Shown: positions 29,739 through 38,844 of the stretch, one piece after another
Layout of the letters: every line of letters starts with the position of its first letter
Numbering within the stretch: the stretch's first letter is position 1
Assembly (NCBI GenBank): GCA_031253655.1
Contig: JAIRVY010000135.1
Coordinates: 1-40,772, forward strand
DNA: 40,772 nucleotides
Reading direction: 5' to 3'
Source of the DNA: Bacteroidales bacterium
GTDB lineage: Bacteria; Bacteroidota; Bacteroidia; Bacteroidales; WCHB1-69
Position numbers and translations under genes: made by a program
The notes under the pieces: model-generated
Told to the model about the DNA's origin: nothing
Seen by the model: the letters and a program-made list of their open reading frames with translations, nothing else
The model's database searches: none

Positions 29739-30611
29739 ATGTCCAAACCAAAAGGAATTCTCTACGCTATTTCTGCTTACCTCATTTGGGGAACAATGCC
29801 ACTCTACTGGTATCTGTTGTCTTCGGTTCCTGCATACGAAGTGGTGGCGCACCGTATTTTGTGGTCGGCAGTGTTTATGCTTATCCTCTCCGTAGCCGTG
29901 TTCAAAGCCGATTTTCGTTCCATATTTAACAACAGAAAGAAAATGCTCTATCTGTTATCCACCTCTACGTTGATTACACTGAATTGGGCACTCTATATCT
30001 GGGCGGTGGCAAACGAACACATAGTAGATGCATCCTTGGGATACTATGTAAATCCGTTTCTCAATGTAATTCTGGGAGTGTTTTTTTTGAAAGAACGGCT
30101 GTCGGGAATGCAAAAAATAGCGATTCTCTTTGCGCTTTTCGGGGTTACCTATTTCACAATCAGTTACGGCACATTCCCTTTTATCGCAATTATACTTGCC
30201 TTATCCTTTGCTCTCTATGCCCTGTTGCGAAAGAAAGCGCAAGTGGAAGCGATGCCGGCACTGACCATAGAAACCGCTATTGCGATGCCGGTGGCACTCG
30301 GGTTTCTAATTATCACCTTTTGTACAGACGCAGCGAACCACGTTCCTGCGTACCACGTCTCTACGATATTTTTGCTAATGCTGGCAGGACCCATCACTGC
30401 CATTCCGCTCTATCTTTTTGGAAAAGCCGCAGAAACGGTATCCTTAACCTCTCTCGGATTTGTGCAATATCTTTCTCCAACATTGCAACTACTCATTGGT
30501 ATTTTGCTGTTCAAAGAAACATTTTCAACTGCACATCTCGTATGTTTCTGCGCAATTTGGGTAGGATTGGTTTTCTACTCGGTATATTTAGTGAGTGAAA
30601 ATAGGGTATAA
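29739..30611 (+). CDS. rarD: RarD, EamA-family transporter
   Basis: 290 aa from ATG at 29739; the track start at 29685 reads through attR and is an artefact of integration. GILYAISAYLIWGTMPLYWY at the start, AHRILWS and about ten membrane segments in two EamA halves are typical of RarD. The substrate is not known with certainty. With the element removed, the gene would lie directly behind tRNA-Ala. It overlaps the convergent dehydratase gene by 24 bases. Confidence 0.88.
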   Translation: MSKPKGILYAISAYLIWGTMPLYWYLLSSVPAYEVVAHRILWSAVFMLILSVAVFKADFRSIFNNRKKMLYLLSTSTLITLNWALYIWAVANEHIVDASLGYYVNPFLNVILGVFFLKERLSGMQKIAILFALFGVTYFTISYGTFPFIAIILALSFALYALLRKKAQVEAMPALTIETAIAMPVALGFLIITFCTDAANHVPAYHVSTIFLLMLAGPITAIPLYLFGKAAETVSLTSLGFVQYLSPTLQLLIGILLFKETFSTAHLVCFCAIWVGLVFYSVYLVSENRV

Positions 30612-31007
30612 TTTGAAATGTTTTGGTAGAAATTTGTGGTGATTCACTATCACCATCGTTAATTTAGCGAAAATATTATTCCCGCAAAATACTGTAGCGC
30701 CAATCTTACAGGTATCATTCTCTATTGATAAAATAGAGATTGAAAAAGTAACTTCTTTGTTCTCAGATGGCTGAATGATATTCAAAAACTTTACCTGTGG
30801 AATTTTTTTTATTAGAAGTGCAGGCACGCCGGTTTCTATTAACAATTCTTTGATAATATGTATGATACAAACACCAGGGGTAATAGGATTATCCGGGAAA
30901 TGCGCCTTGTAAATAAAGTGCTCGGAGTTAAATTCTATAAAAAAATTAACCCCCTTTTCTGTATTAGAAAACCCTTTTATCCGGTAAAAACTATCTTTAA
31001 GTATCAT
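30588..31007 (-). CDS. FabZ-like hotdog dehydratase
   Basis: 139 aa. HFPDNPITPGVCIIHIIKEL (about 34-53) is the hotdog-fold motif of 3-hydroxyacyl-ACP dehydratases. The catalytic His of H-F-P is kept, but the Glu that usually follows P-G-V-x-I-x is His here. Together with the ketoacyl synthase it overlaps by 11 bases, it forms an acyl-chain unit such as those in aryl-polyene/flexirubin clusters. The altered residue means activity is uncertain. Confidence 0.75.
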   Translation of the reverse strand: MILKDSFYRIKGFSNTEKGVNFFIEFNSEHFIYKAHFPDNPITPGVCIIHIIKELLIETGVPALLIKKIPQVKFLNIIQPSENKEVTFSISILSIENDTCKIGATVFCGNNIFAKLTMVIVNHHKFLPKHFKLYPIFTH

Positions 31008-32304
31008 CGGTTTTACTAAAAATTAAACAGGTATCATTACCGCCAAACCCAAAAGAGTTTTTTAGGATGTGGTTTATTGAGATGTGTGATGTGTGATGTG
31101 AGACTTGAGATTTTGAATTTGAGATTTGAGATGGGGTTATTTCTTCCATTTCACGGTAGGGTGAGAAGGAGATTTCAGGCATTTTTTCGGCGAAATTTAG
31201 ATTTATCGGTATGAAGTTGTACTGCAGAGCCAAAATAGATATGACAGATTCTACGCACCCCGCCGCGCTTGTAGTATGTCCGGTAAAAGATTTAGTAGAG
31301 GAAACGGGTGGGGGTTTATTTCCGAAAACTCTCATTATTGCAGTACCTTCGCTCACATCGTTATTGGGGGTTCCGGTGCCGTGTGCATTGATGTAATCAA
31401 TATCCTGCGGTTGCAAACCGGCATCTTCAAGTGCCTGTTTCATAGCCAAATAAGCACCTTCTCCATCGGGAGAGGAAGCAGTTTGATGATAGGCATCGCA
31501 AGTATTTGCGTATCCTGAAAGTTTGCACAACACAGTCAAAAACGTGTTAACTTGTTTTCTTTTATCAAAGTTTTCCTTAGATTCCATCACAACAAACGCC
31601 GCACCTTCGCCAAGGTTTAATCCTGCTCGTGAAGCATCGAAAGGGCGACATGGTTCTTTATCAAGTATCATCAAGGTATTAAATCCATTAAGATGAAATT
31701 TTGTTATACACTCGCTACCACCTGCCACTACAATATCGGCGCGTCCGCTTTTTAGAAATTCAGCACCCAAAATGATGGCATTTGCAGCCGAACTGCAAGC
31801 AGTAGAAATAGTATCTAACTGAGAAAAAATCCCGAAATAATCGGCAAGCATTTCGGTGCAAGTGCCGCAATCGTGCGTGGAAATATACTCGTTTCGCAAA
31901 TCATTCTCAAGAAAATCGAGGTAATACTGCTCGCTCTTGTCCATCCCACCTACAGTAGTACCTGAAATTAGGGCAATTCTCGGCCCATCTTTCAATTTCC
32001 ATCTTCCAACCTCCCCCTTCCATCTCTCATCGCAAATTCCCGCATTTTGCAGTGCTTCTCGAAGTGCCAAAATTCCCATTAACGCTGTTCTTACAGTGGG
32101 CACATCTTCCGAGATATCGAGCAATGCGAGCATCTCCTCGTTGGTCATCTTCACTTCCCCCACCGGAAACTCGGTGTGTGATGTCTTCAAGTAACGCAAA
32201 GGCGCTATTCCGGTACGTTTTTCAAGCAATGCCTGTAAGTTTTCCTCCACATTGTTACCCAACGCCGATACAATTCCCATTCCACTAATAACTATTTCTG
32301 TCAT
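30997..32304 (-). CDS. beta-ketoacyl-ACP synthase (FabF-like)
   Basis: 435 aa. The catalytic Cys is in STACSSAANA (about 170), and the two His are in NAHGTGTPNND and GHTTSAAG. The enzyme condenses malonyl-ACP with an acyl chain. Two stretches look inserted and are coded by word-repeat DNA: RWKGEVGRWKLKDG near residue 100 and SQISNSKSQVSHHTSHISIN near residue 400. Both lie between conserved blocks, so the fold may tolerate them. The next gene is the FabZ-like dehydratase. Confidence 0.9.
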   Translation of the reverse strand: MTEIVISGMGIVSALGNNVEENLQALLEKRTGIAPLRYLKTSHTEFPVGEVKMTNEEMLALLDISEDVPTVRTALMGILALREALQNAGICDERWKGEVGRWKLKDGPRIALISGTTVGGMDKSEQYYLDFLENDLRNEYISTHDCGTCTEMLADYFGIFSQLDTISTACSSAANAIILGAEFLKSGRADIVVAGGSECITKFHLNGFNTLMILDKEPCRPFDASRAGLNLGEGAAFVVMESKENFDKRKQVNTFLTVLCKLSGYANTCDAYHQTASSPDGEGAYLAMKQALEDAGLQPQDIDYINAHGTGTPNNDVSEGTAIMRVFGNKPPPVSSTKSFTGHTTSAAGCVESVISILALQYNFIPINLNFAEKMPEISFSPYREMEEITPSQISNSKSQVSHHTSHISINHILKNSFGFGGNDTCLIFSKTDDT

Positions 32305-32405
32305 AACTATTTTGTTTAATGTTTATAGTTCAAAAGTTTAATAGTTTTAAAGTTCAAAACAACTTTTCTTATAATTCTTAATTTTTTTTTTTACTCCTCT
32401 AATTT

Positions 32406-33656
32406 CTATATCTTCCTCCTCCTATTATACCCCAACGCAATTCCCATACAAACTACTGCAAACCCCAATGAATAAGCACACTCAGGAAGAATATCCATCA
32501 GCGTACCGTTGCGTATCAAAATGTTGTAAAAGCCATTCAGACCCCAATTCAATGGTGATATTTTGCTGATGATTTTCATAATTTCGGGCATAGTAAATAC
32601 AGGGATCCAAATTCCGCCTATAGCAGCAAAAATAACTACCGATAACGCTGCAAGAACCGCCGCTTGTTGATGGTCTGTCGTTATTTTCCCAATAAAAATA
32701 CCAAAACCTATCGCTGCTAAAGATGAACAGATACACATGGGCAGCAAGAGCCAGGCATTATCTCCAAGGAGCAGTTTAGGTAAACCAAGATGCGGGAAAA
32801 GATAGATTCCCAGCGCAAAGAGCAACGCAAACTGGAGTAAGCAAACGAACAGAAACAAAATGCTTTTACTTAACAAATATTGAAAATAAGTACATGGCAA
32901 AGCGAGTAATCTTTTAAAACTGCCATCTTTTCTTTCGTTTATTAACCCTACCGAAAGAGAAAGAGAGATAAAAAATATGGCAAATAATGTCCAAGCCGGA
33001 ACATTATGCTGGGTTGCATTGGGTACTGCTGCATTTTCGTCTTTCAGCGCATACTGCACATCAAAATTCACTTGATTTCCATCTAATTGTATAGTTCCCA
33101 GCATAAAAGGAAAACTTTGATTGAGGGCTGCCAACAGTTCCTGTAGAAGAAAATCGCGTTCAGTTTTGGCAGAATACTCTTTCATTGTACTCATCAGGGT
33201 ATTACGAAACGATGTTTTAAGTGTTGGGTCAATTAAAATATGAATAGTAACCGAATCTTTACTTTCGTATTTTTCTCCTTTAAACCCTTTCTGCACTGCG
33301 CGCTTGGCGTTCAAACGAATGGAATCGGAAGCATTTTCGGGTACCACAATACCAATCATATAATTGCCGCGTGCTACTGCAATGCGTAACTCATTTTCGC
33401 TGTTTTTCGACTTCGTCAGTACAAAACTCTCCGATTCTGAGATATGTTTTTCGATAGAGTTTCCCAGAATATCGTTGTCCAAATTGAGCATTATTACCGA
33501 TATTTCTGCTTCATTCACTTTTCCTATGATGTCGTTCTGTAAAAAAGTCATTAGAAAAACCAGCGCAATAGGCATAAGAAACATCAGGCAAAGTCCTGCC
33601 ACATCACGAATGAGCAACAAATAATCCTTATATAGTAGTGAAATTAACTTTTTCAT
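32406..33656 (-). CDS. ABC-2 type transporter permease
   Basis: 416 aa. An N-terminal membrane segment (about 18-40) is followed by a large extracytoplasmic domain (about 45-215) and five to six membrane segments at the end. That is the ABC2_membrane_3 layout of NatB/YhaP-like exporters, with the late AAIGGIWIPVFTMPEIMKII region characteristic. It overlaps the ATPase gene by one base. The substrate is unknown; the neighbouring acyl-chain enzymes hint at lipid or pigment export but do not prove it. Confidence 0.85.
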   Translation of the reverse strand: MKKLISLLYKDYLLLIRDVAGLCLMFLMPIALVFLMTFLQNDIIGKVNEAEISVIMLNLDNDILGNSIEKHISESESFVLTKSKNSENELRIAVARGNYMIGIVVPENASDSIRLNAKRAVQKGFKGEKYESKDSVTIHILIDPTLKTSFRNTLMSTMKEYSAKTERDFLLQELLAALNQSFPFMLGTIQLDGNQVNFDVQYALKDENAAVPNATQHNVPAWTLFAIFFISLSLSVGLINERKDGSFKRLLALPCTYFQYLLSKSILFLFVCLLQFALLFALGIYLFPHLGLPKLLLGDNAWLLLPMCICSSLAAIGFGIFIGKITTDHQQAAVLAALSVVIFAAIGGIWIPVFTMPEIMKIISKISPLNWGLNGFYNILIRNGTLMDILPECAYSLGFAVVCMGIALGYNRRRKI

Positions 33657-34402
33657 CAGTCGCGCAGAGTTTTACCGGTTAATTTTAAATACAAACTTTC
33701 CAAATTGGGGCAATTCGTGTTCTGAATCAGGTTTTGTGGGGTATCTTTGCACAGCAGTTTACCTTCGTCCATAAAAGCCACGCGCGAGCAGAGCATTTCG
33801 GCTTCTTCCATAAAATGTGAGGTATAAATGATGGTGGTACCTTGCGCATTTATCTCTTTCAAATTATCTAATATCAATGTTTTGGATTGAACATCAACCG
33901 ATACAGTCGGTTCATCAAGAAAGAGTACTTTAGGTTGGTGCAGCAGTCCGGCAATCAAATTAATCCGGCGTTTCATACCTCCGGAATAAGTTTTAATTTG
34001 TCGGTTTTTACTTTGTTCCAACCCGAAATAGTTCAGCAAGTTATCCATCCTTTGTTTCAACTCTTTACTAATTATTCCATAAATGCCGCCAAAAATTTTC
34101 AGATTTTCCACTGCTGTAAGGGTTGGATAAAGTGCTATTTCTTGGGGAACTACGCCAATCAGGGGTTTAATTTCATTCAGTTGTTGGGGCATATTTCGTC
34201 CGCAAATGGAGATATTTCCCGTATCAAAAGTGAGTAATCCGCTCAAAATATTGAGTAGTGTTGATTTTCCCGCACCATTAGGACCCAACAGACCGAATAT
34301 TTCTCCTTCTCTCACTTCAATAGAAAAATTACGCAAAGCGGGAGTGTAACTTCCTCTATAAGTTTTATTTACATTGTTGACTTGGATAATTATTTCTGAC
34401 AT
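33656..34402 (-). CDS. ABC transporter ATP-binding protein
   Basis: About 248 aa from the ATG at 34402 (an earlier ATG at 34414 adds four residues). Walker A is LLGPNGAGKST, the Q-loop is VVPQE, the signature is YSGGMKRRI (S-G-G-M), Walker B is VLFLDEPT and the switch His is in YTSHFMEEAE. It powers the permease encoded next. The DrrA/NatA-like C-terminus fits a single-ATPase exporter. Confidence 0.93.
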   Translation of the reverse strand: MSEIIIQVNNVNKTYRGSYTPALRNFSIEVREGEIFGLLGPNGAGKSTLLNILSGLLTFDTGNISICGRNMPQQLNEIKPLIGVVPQEIALYPTLTAVENLKIFGGIYGIISKELKQRMDNLLNYFGLEQSKNRQIKTYSGGMKRRINLIAGLLHQPKVLFLDEPTVSVDVQSKTLILDNLKEINAQGTTIIYTSHFMEEAEMLCSRVAFMDEGKLLCKDTPQNLIQNTNCPNLESLYLKLTGKTLRD

Positions 34403-34510
34403 TATGCTTACCATAAAAATAGTAATAAACTAAAAATAAAGACGCGAAAGTAGAGTTTTTATTGAATTGCGGCGTATATTTTAGTGAGGTGGTAAACAAG
34501 GGAAGTTCTT

Positions 34511-36181
34511 TTACTTTACCAATTTTCTCACCTGCGCCTCAATAACCGCATTTTCAATTTTTTCAAAAAGATATTCGGGGGCATTGATTTTGTGTCCTGC
34601 TTTTAGTAGGTCAACTCTGCCGCTATCGCTCCAGTAGAGGATATCAATATTCAATATCTTTCGAAGTTTTGCCGAAGTAAAGGGCAGGAATGGTTCGCCC
34701 AATACCGACAAATTGGCGCAAATTTGGATAGAAAGGTGCAGGATAGTTTTTACGCGCTTGGGGTCGGTTTTTACAACCTTCCATGGCTCTGTATCGGTTA
34801 AGTATTTGTTACCCAACCTCGCTAAGTTCATGAATTCCGCCAGGGCTTCTCTGAAACGGTATTTTTCAACAGATGTGCCAATGACGCTCGGAAAACCGGC
34901 GATTTTAGCAATCAATTCTTTTTCCTCGTCTGTAAATTCACCTATTTCCGGAATTACTCCTTCATAATATTTGTGAATTAAAACCACTGTTCTGTTCACA
35001 AAGTTTCCGAAAATTGCCAATAGTTCATTGTTGTTTTTTGCTTGAAAATCTGCCCATGTAAAATCAGAATCTTTGGTTTCCGGTGCTATAGTAGTTAAAG
35101 TATAACGCAAAACATCTTGTTTGTCTTTAAATTCTTCCAAATACTCATGCAACCACACTGCCCAATTTCTCGAGGTGGAAATTTTATTGTTTTCCAAGTT
35201 CAGAAACTCGTTTGCGGGTACGTTTTCGGGCAAAATATAAGAGCCCTCCGCTTTCAACATTACGGGAAAAATAATACAGTGAAACACAATATTGTCTTTT
35301 CCAATGAAATGAAGTAACCGCGTTTCTTCATCTTTCCACCATCTTTCGTAGTTTTGACCGTTTTGTTCGCACCACTCTTTCGTTGCAGAGATATAACCGA
35401 TGGGGGCATCGAACCAAACATACAGCACTTTGCCTTCTGCATCTGCTAAGGGAACCTTAACGCCCCAACTCAGGTCGCGGGTAACCGCTCTTGGGTGCAA
35501 TCCTTGTTCAATCCACGATTTGCACTGCCCATACACGTTGGTTTTCCAATCCTCCTTATGTCCTTCTAAAATCCACTTTTTCAACCAATCTTCATATTGT
35601 TCAAGGGGTAAATACCAATGTTTCGTTTCTTTCATTATAGGAACATTTCCACTGAGTACCGATTTTGGATTTATTAAGTCGGTGGCGTTAAGCGAGGAAC
35701 CGCATGCTTCGCACTGGTCGCCGTATGCACTGTTGTTTTCGCAATGAGGGCAAGTTCCGGTAATATACCGGTCGGCTAAAAACTCGCTCGCCACCTCATC
35801 AAAATATTGTTCGGAGGTTTTCTCAATCAACTTTCCTGTTTTATACAAATTTGTAAATATTTCGGATGCAGTTTCGTGGTGAACTGGTTTTGTTGTTCTG
35901 GAATAAATATCAAATATGATACCTAATTGTTCAAACGATTTTTGAATCATTTCGTGGTATCTATCCACAATTGCCTGTGGGGTTGTATTTTCTTTTCGCG
36001 CTGTAATGGTAATTGGAACGCCGTGTTCATCCGAACCGCCTATAAACAGCACCTCTTCGCCTTTGGCACGCAAATAGCGGCAGTAAATATCTGCCGGAAT
36101 ATAAACACCGGCTAAATGTCCGATGTGAATAGGTCCGTTGGCGTATGGCAACGCAGTAGTAATCAAGTGTCTTTTTATCAT
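34511..36181 (-). CDS. metG: methionyl-tRNA synthetase, short form
   Basis: 556 aa. The HIGH motif is HIGH (in [11 protein letters not shown]), the zinc-binding knuckle is CPHC...CEAC (about 143-160), the KMSKS site reads KISTS, and the anticodon-binding helical domain follows. Bacteroidota MetG usually continues for about 120 residues with a Trbp111-like tRNA-binding domain; here the protein stops right after [10 protein letters not shown], and no such domain follows downstream. It is essential, so the short form must suffice or the domain is supplied elsewhere. Confidence 0.93.
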   Translation of the reverse strand: MIKRHLITTALPYANGPIHIGHLAGVYIPADIYCRYLRAKGEEVLFIGGSDEHGVPITITARKENTTPQAIVDRYHEMIQKSFEQLGIIFDIYSRTTKPVHHETASEIFTNLYKTGKLIEKTSEQYFDEVASEFLADRYITGTCPHCENNSAYGDQCEACGSSLNATDLINPKSVLSGNVPIMKETKHWYLPLEQYEDWLKKWILEGHKEDWKTNVYGQCKSWIEQGLHPRAVTRDLSWGVKVPLADAEGKVLYVWFDAPIGYISATKEWCEQNGQNYERWWKDEETRLLHFIGKDNIVFHCIIFPVMLKAEGSYILPENVPANEFLNLENNKISTSRNWAVWLHEYLEEFKDKQDVLRYTLTTIAPETKDSDFTWADFQAKNNNELLAIFGNFVNRTVVLIHKYYEGVIPEIGEFTDEEKELIAKIAGFPSVIGTSVEKYRFREALAEFMNLARLGNKYLTDTEPWKVVKTDPKRVKTILHLSIQICANLSVLGEPFLPFTSAKLRKILNIDILYWSDSGRVDLLKAGHKINAPEYLFEKIENAVIEAQVRKLVK

Positions 36182-36224
36182 TCTGTTTTTTTTAAAGAGT
36201 CGGCAAAAGTATCAAAAAAAAATA

Positions 36225-36232
36225 TATTTTCG
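36225..36232 (+). promoter_or_regulatory. -7 box of tRNA-Asn
   Basis: TATTTTCG followed by CCGCC, 18 bases before the tRNA. The -33 position has no TTG. Confidence 0.5.
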
Positions 36233-36250
36233 CCGCCTTAAAACCAACAC

Positions 36251-36324
36251 TCCTCCTTAGCTCAGTTGGTTAGAGCATCTGACTGTTAATCAGAGGGTCC
36301 GAGGTTCAAGTCCTCGAGGGGGAG
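36251..36324 (+). tRNA. tRNA-Asn (anticodon GTT)
   Basis: 74 bases. Acceptor TCCTCCT/AGGGGGA, anticodon loop CTGTTAA giving GTT, T loop TTCAAGT, discriminator G as usual for Asn. CCA is not encoded. It precedes uppP. Confidence 0.96.
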
Positions 36325-36372
36325 CAAAAATATGGGACAGGTAATGCCTGTCTCTTTTAATATCAAATCACT

Positions 36373-37218
36373 ATGGATTGGCTGCAGGCGCTCATTTTAG
36401 GAATAATTCAAGGATTAACAGAGTTTCTGCCTATCAGTAGCAGTGGGCATCTAATTATTGGTAAAGAACTACTTGGCTTGGAAGTATCCGACAATATCGC
36501 TTTTGAAACGGCGGTGCACTGCGCCACAGTGTTGAGTACCATCACGATTTTACGAAAAGAAATATCTGCTTTGTTTCTAAAATTCTTCAAATTTCAAAGG
36601 AATGCCGAAACACAATATATCGGCAGGGTCTTACTTTCCATGATTCCGGTAATGATTGTGGGATTGTTTTTTAAGAAAAATGTAGAACAACTTTTTGGCG
36701 AAGGGTTGACATTTGTGGGTGCCATGTTGCTGATTACAGCGCTATTGTTAGCATTATCATCGTTCAAAAGTTCAAAAATTCAAAAGTTCAAAGTCCAAAG
36801 TTCAAAATCATTGAATCTTAAATCTTTAAATTCTAAATCAGTGGGCTGGGGAAGCGCCTTCCTTATGGGCATTGCGCAAGCGGTTGCCGTTTTACCCGGT
36901 TTGTCTCGTTCCGGCGCTACCATTGCCACCGGATTATTAGCCGGAGTAAAAAAAGAAGAAGTAGCAAAATTTTCATTTTTAATGGTATTGATTCCTATTT
37001 TGGGAGAAACCGCATTAGGCGCTATGAAAGGCGATTTTGCGGCTGAAGTTTCGGGAATTTCAGTAAGTTCGCTAATTGTTGGTTTTATTGCGGCTTATCT
37101 CTGCGGTTGTTTTGCCTGTAAATTTATGATTGAATTGATAAAACGAGCTAACCTCCTCTGGTTTGCCCTTTATTGTTGCATAGCCGGAATTATCGCTTTA
37201 ACCTATTCGTTATGTTAA
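36373..37218 (+). CDS. uppP: undecaprenyl-diphosphatase UppP (BacA)
   Basis: 281 aa. GIIQGLTEFLPISSSGHLII near the start and LPGLSRSGATIATG (about 174-187) are the two catalytic regions. Multiple membrane segments fit the family, which recycles the C55 lipid carrier for peptidoglycan and other polymers. A loop between membrane segments (about 132-158, SFKSSKIQKFKVQSSKSLNL...) is coded by low-complexity TTCAAAGTTCAAA DNA and is longer than usual. Its stop overlaps truB. Confidence 0.95.
   Translation: MDWLQALILGIIQGLTEFLPISSSGHLIIGKELLGLEVSDNIAFETAVHCATVLSTITILRKEISALFLKFFKFQRNAETQYIGRVLLSMIPVMIVGLFFKKNVEQLFGEGLTFVGAMLLITALLLALSSFKSSKIQKFKVQSSKSLNLKSLNSKSVGWGSAFLMGIAQAVAVLPGLSRSGATIATGLLAGVKKEEVAKFSFLMVLIPILGETALGAMKGDFAAEVSGISVSSLIVGFIAAYLCGCFACKFMIELIKRANLLWFALYCCIAGIIALTYSLC
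36762..36840 (+). repeat. in-frame word-repeat insertion in uppP
   Basis: TTCAAAAGTTCAAAAATTCA and similar words, then TTGAATCTTAAATCTTTAAA. The second part matches 6300-6325 in 24 of 26 bases. The reading frame is kept. Confidence 0.75.
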
Positions 37219-37958
37219 AAAAAATGATTCACCAAACGCGGTTTGAACTGCCAGAAATAGAGGTTAATTTGGAAGGCGATGTGTTGGTTTTTGACAAACC
37301 ATACCGATGTACCTCATTCGATTTGGTAGCAAAAACAAAAAAATATATCCAACAAAAAGTAGGAGCGACCTTTATGGTCGCTCAAAATATCTCCATGGCA
37401 GCCCAACGGAAAAAAATAAAGGTTGGGCACGCCGGCACCTTAGACCCCTTAGCCACCGGTGTGATGATTATTTGCGTAGGTTCATTTACAAAAAGAATAG
37501 AACAATATCAAAATCTGGAAAAGGAATATACCGGTACTTTTACATTAGGCGCAACAACGTCAAGTTTTGATTTGGAAAAACCTGTGAATGAAACATTTTC
37601 GATAGAACACATTACCGAAGAACAGATTTATGAAACTGCCAAAACGTTTATTGGAGAACAGGAACAAATTCCGCCCCATTTCTCGGCTGTTAAAGTGAAT
37701 GGAAAACGTGCATATCTTTTGGCACGTATAGGAGAAGAACCAGAAATAAAACCAAAGAAAGTTACCATTTCTGCATTTGAAATAACAAGAATAGCACTAC
37801 CGGAAGTGGATTTTAAAATTATCTGTTCCAAAGGCACTTACATTCGCTCCATTGCTCGTGATTTCGGACAGAAACTGGAAAGCGGCGCACATTTAACGGC
37901 ATTATGCAGAACCAGAATCGGAGAGTTTAAAGTAGAGGAGGCAATTGCCATATTATAG
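37212..37958 (+). CDS. truB: tRNA pseudouridine-55 synthase TruB
   Basis: 248 aa from ATG at 37212, which overlaps the uppP stop by seven bases; the track start at 37173 lies deep inside uppP. VGHAGTLDPLATGVMIICVG holds the catalytic Asp, and KEYTGTFTLGATTSSFD, PPHFSAVKVNGKRAY and SKGTYIRSIARDFG follow as usual. It makes pseudouridine 55 in tRNA. Fifteen residues (ATFMVAQNISMAAQR) stand between KYIQQKVG and KKIKVGHAG and are coded by a palindrome-bearing insertion. Confidence 0.95.
   Translation: MLKKMIHQTRFELPEIEVNLEGDVLVFDKPYRCTSFDLVAKTKKYIQQKVGATFMVAQNISMAAQRKKIKVGHAGTLDPLATGVMIICVGSFTKRIEQYQNLEKEYTGTFTLGATTSSFDLEKPVNETFSIEHITEEQIYETAKTFIGEQEQIPPHFSAVKVNGKRAYLLARIGEEPEIKPKKVTISAFEITRIALPEVDFKIICSKGTYIRSIARDFGQKLESGAHLTALCRTRIGEFKVEEAIAIL
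37363..37383 (+). repeat. palindrome inserted in truB
   Basis: GAGCGACC-TTTAT-GGTCGCTC, a perfect 8-bp stem, within the part of truB that adds about 15 residues to the usual protein. It keeps the frame. Confidence 0.75.
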
Positions 37959-37978
37959 AAACAAGGCGCGCCCTATCC

Positions 37979-38842
37979 CTAAAGGATATTCGCTAATTGT
38001 TCTTTCATTTTCTCTGCCTCATCTTTCATCAAAACCACAATTTGTTGAATATTAAAATCATTGGCTTTTGACCCAATGGTGTTAATTTCTCTACCAATTT
38101 CCTGAACGATGAAACCCAGCTTTTTTCCGGCACTTTTTTCTTTCATCGTTTCTAAAAAATAATTGCAATGCTTGCGCAAACGAACTTTCTCTTCGGTAAT
38201 ATCTAATTTCTCAAGGTAGAAAAACAACTCTTGTTCTAAACGGTTCGGGTCATATTTAATCGGTAATGTTTCAAGATTTTCAATTATTTTTTTCTTGAAC
38301 TCTATGATGCGATTTTTTTCAAAGGGTGTAATATCCTTTATCATATTTGAAATTAGCAGAATTCGAGTAGAAAAATCTTTTTGTAAAATAGTGCCTTCTA
38401 TTTCTCTGAAGCGGTTAACTTCATCGCAGGCGATTATTATCCCTTTTAAAAGTTCTCCCCATAGATTTTCAGAAATTATTTCTTTGGATGTAGAGATAAC
38501 ATCCGGAATACGAAGTATTTGCGCAAAAATATCAGTATTTACGGGATTGTTAACCAATTTCGACAGTTTTGTTAATTTTTCGAAATAGGCTTTTGCCAAA
38601 TCCTCTTCAATGGCAATAGTTTGATTATCTGTCTTTTCAATATAAACAACTATCTCAATCTTTCCTCTTTCCAATTCTTTATTGATCAGGCTTCTAATTT
38701 CGTTTTCCTTTTCTCTTAGCAGTGCAGATATTCGGGTTACGATGTCTAGTTGTTTGCTGTTTAACGATCTAATCTCTATTGCAATCGTTTTTCCCTCGCA
38801 ATTTACTGTGGCTTTTCCAAAGCCGGTCATTGATTTTATCAT
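37979..38842 (-). CDS. YicC/YloC-family endoribonuclease
   Basis: 287 aa, normal length. MIKSMTGFGKATVNCEGKTI at the start and the DUF1732 end (KKLGFIVQEIGREINTIGSK, then EKMKEQLANIL) are diagnostic. Members are RNA-cleaving proteins involved in RNA turnover. It follows the outer-membrane-type gene by two bases and faces truB. Confidence 0.93.
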   Translation of the reverse strand: MIKSMTGFGKATVNCEGKTIAIEIRSLNSKQLDIVTRISALLREKENEIRSLINKELERGKIEIVVYIEKTDNQTIAIEEDLAKAYFEKLTKLSKLVNNPVNTDIFAQILRIPDVISTSKEIISENLWGELLKGIIIACDEVNRFREIEGTILQKDFSTRILLISNMIKDITPFEKNRIIEFKKKIIENLETLPIKYDPNRLEQELFFYLEKLDITEEKVRLRKHCNYFLETMKEKSAGKKLGFIVQEIGREINTIGSKANDFNIQQIVVLMKDEAEKMKEQLANIL

Positions 38843-38844
38843 AA

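Noticed and set aside
29984-30598. 204-aa plus-strand ORF inside rarD
   Set aside because: Out-of-frame shadow; the rarD frame has the expected membrane segments.
37173-37211. Longer TruB start at 37173
   Set aside because: It would overlap uppP by 46 bases. The ATG at 37212 overlaps the stop by only seven bases, as coupled genes usually do.
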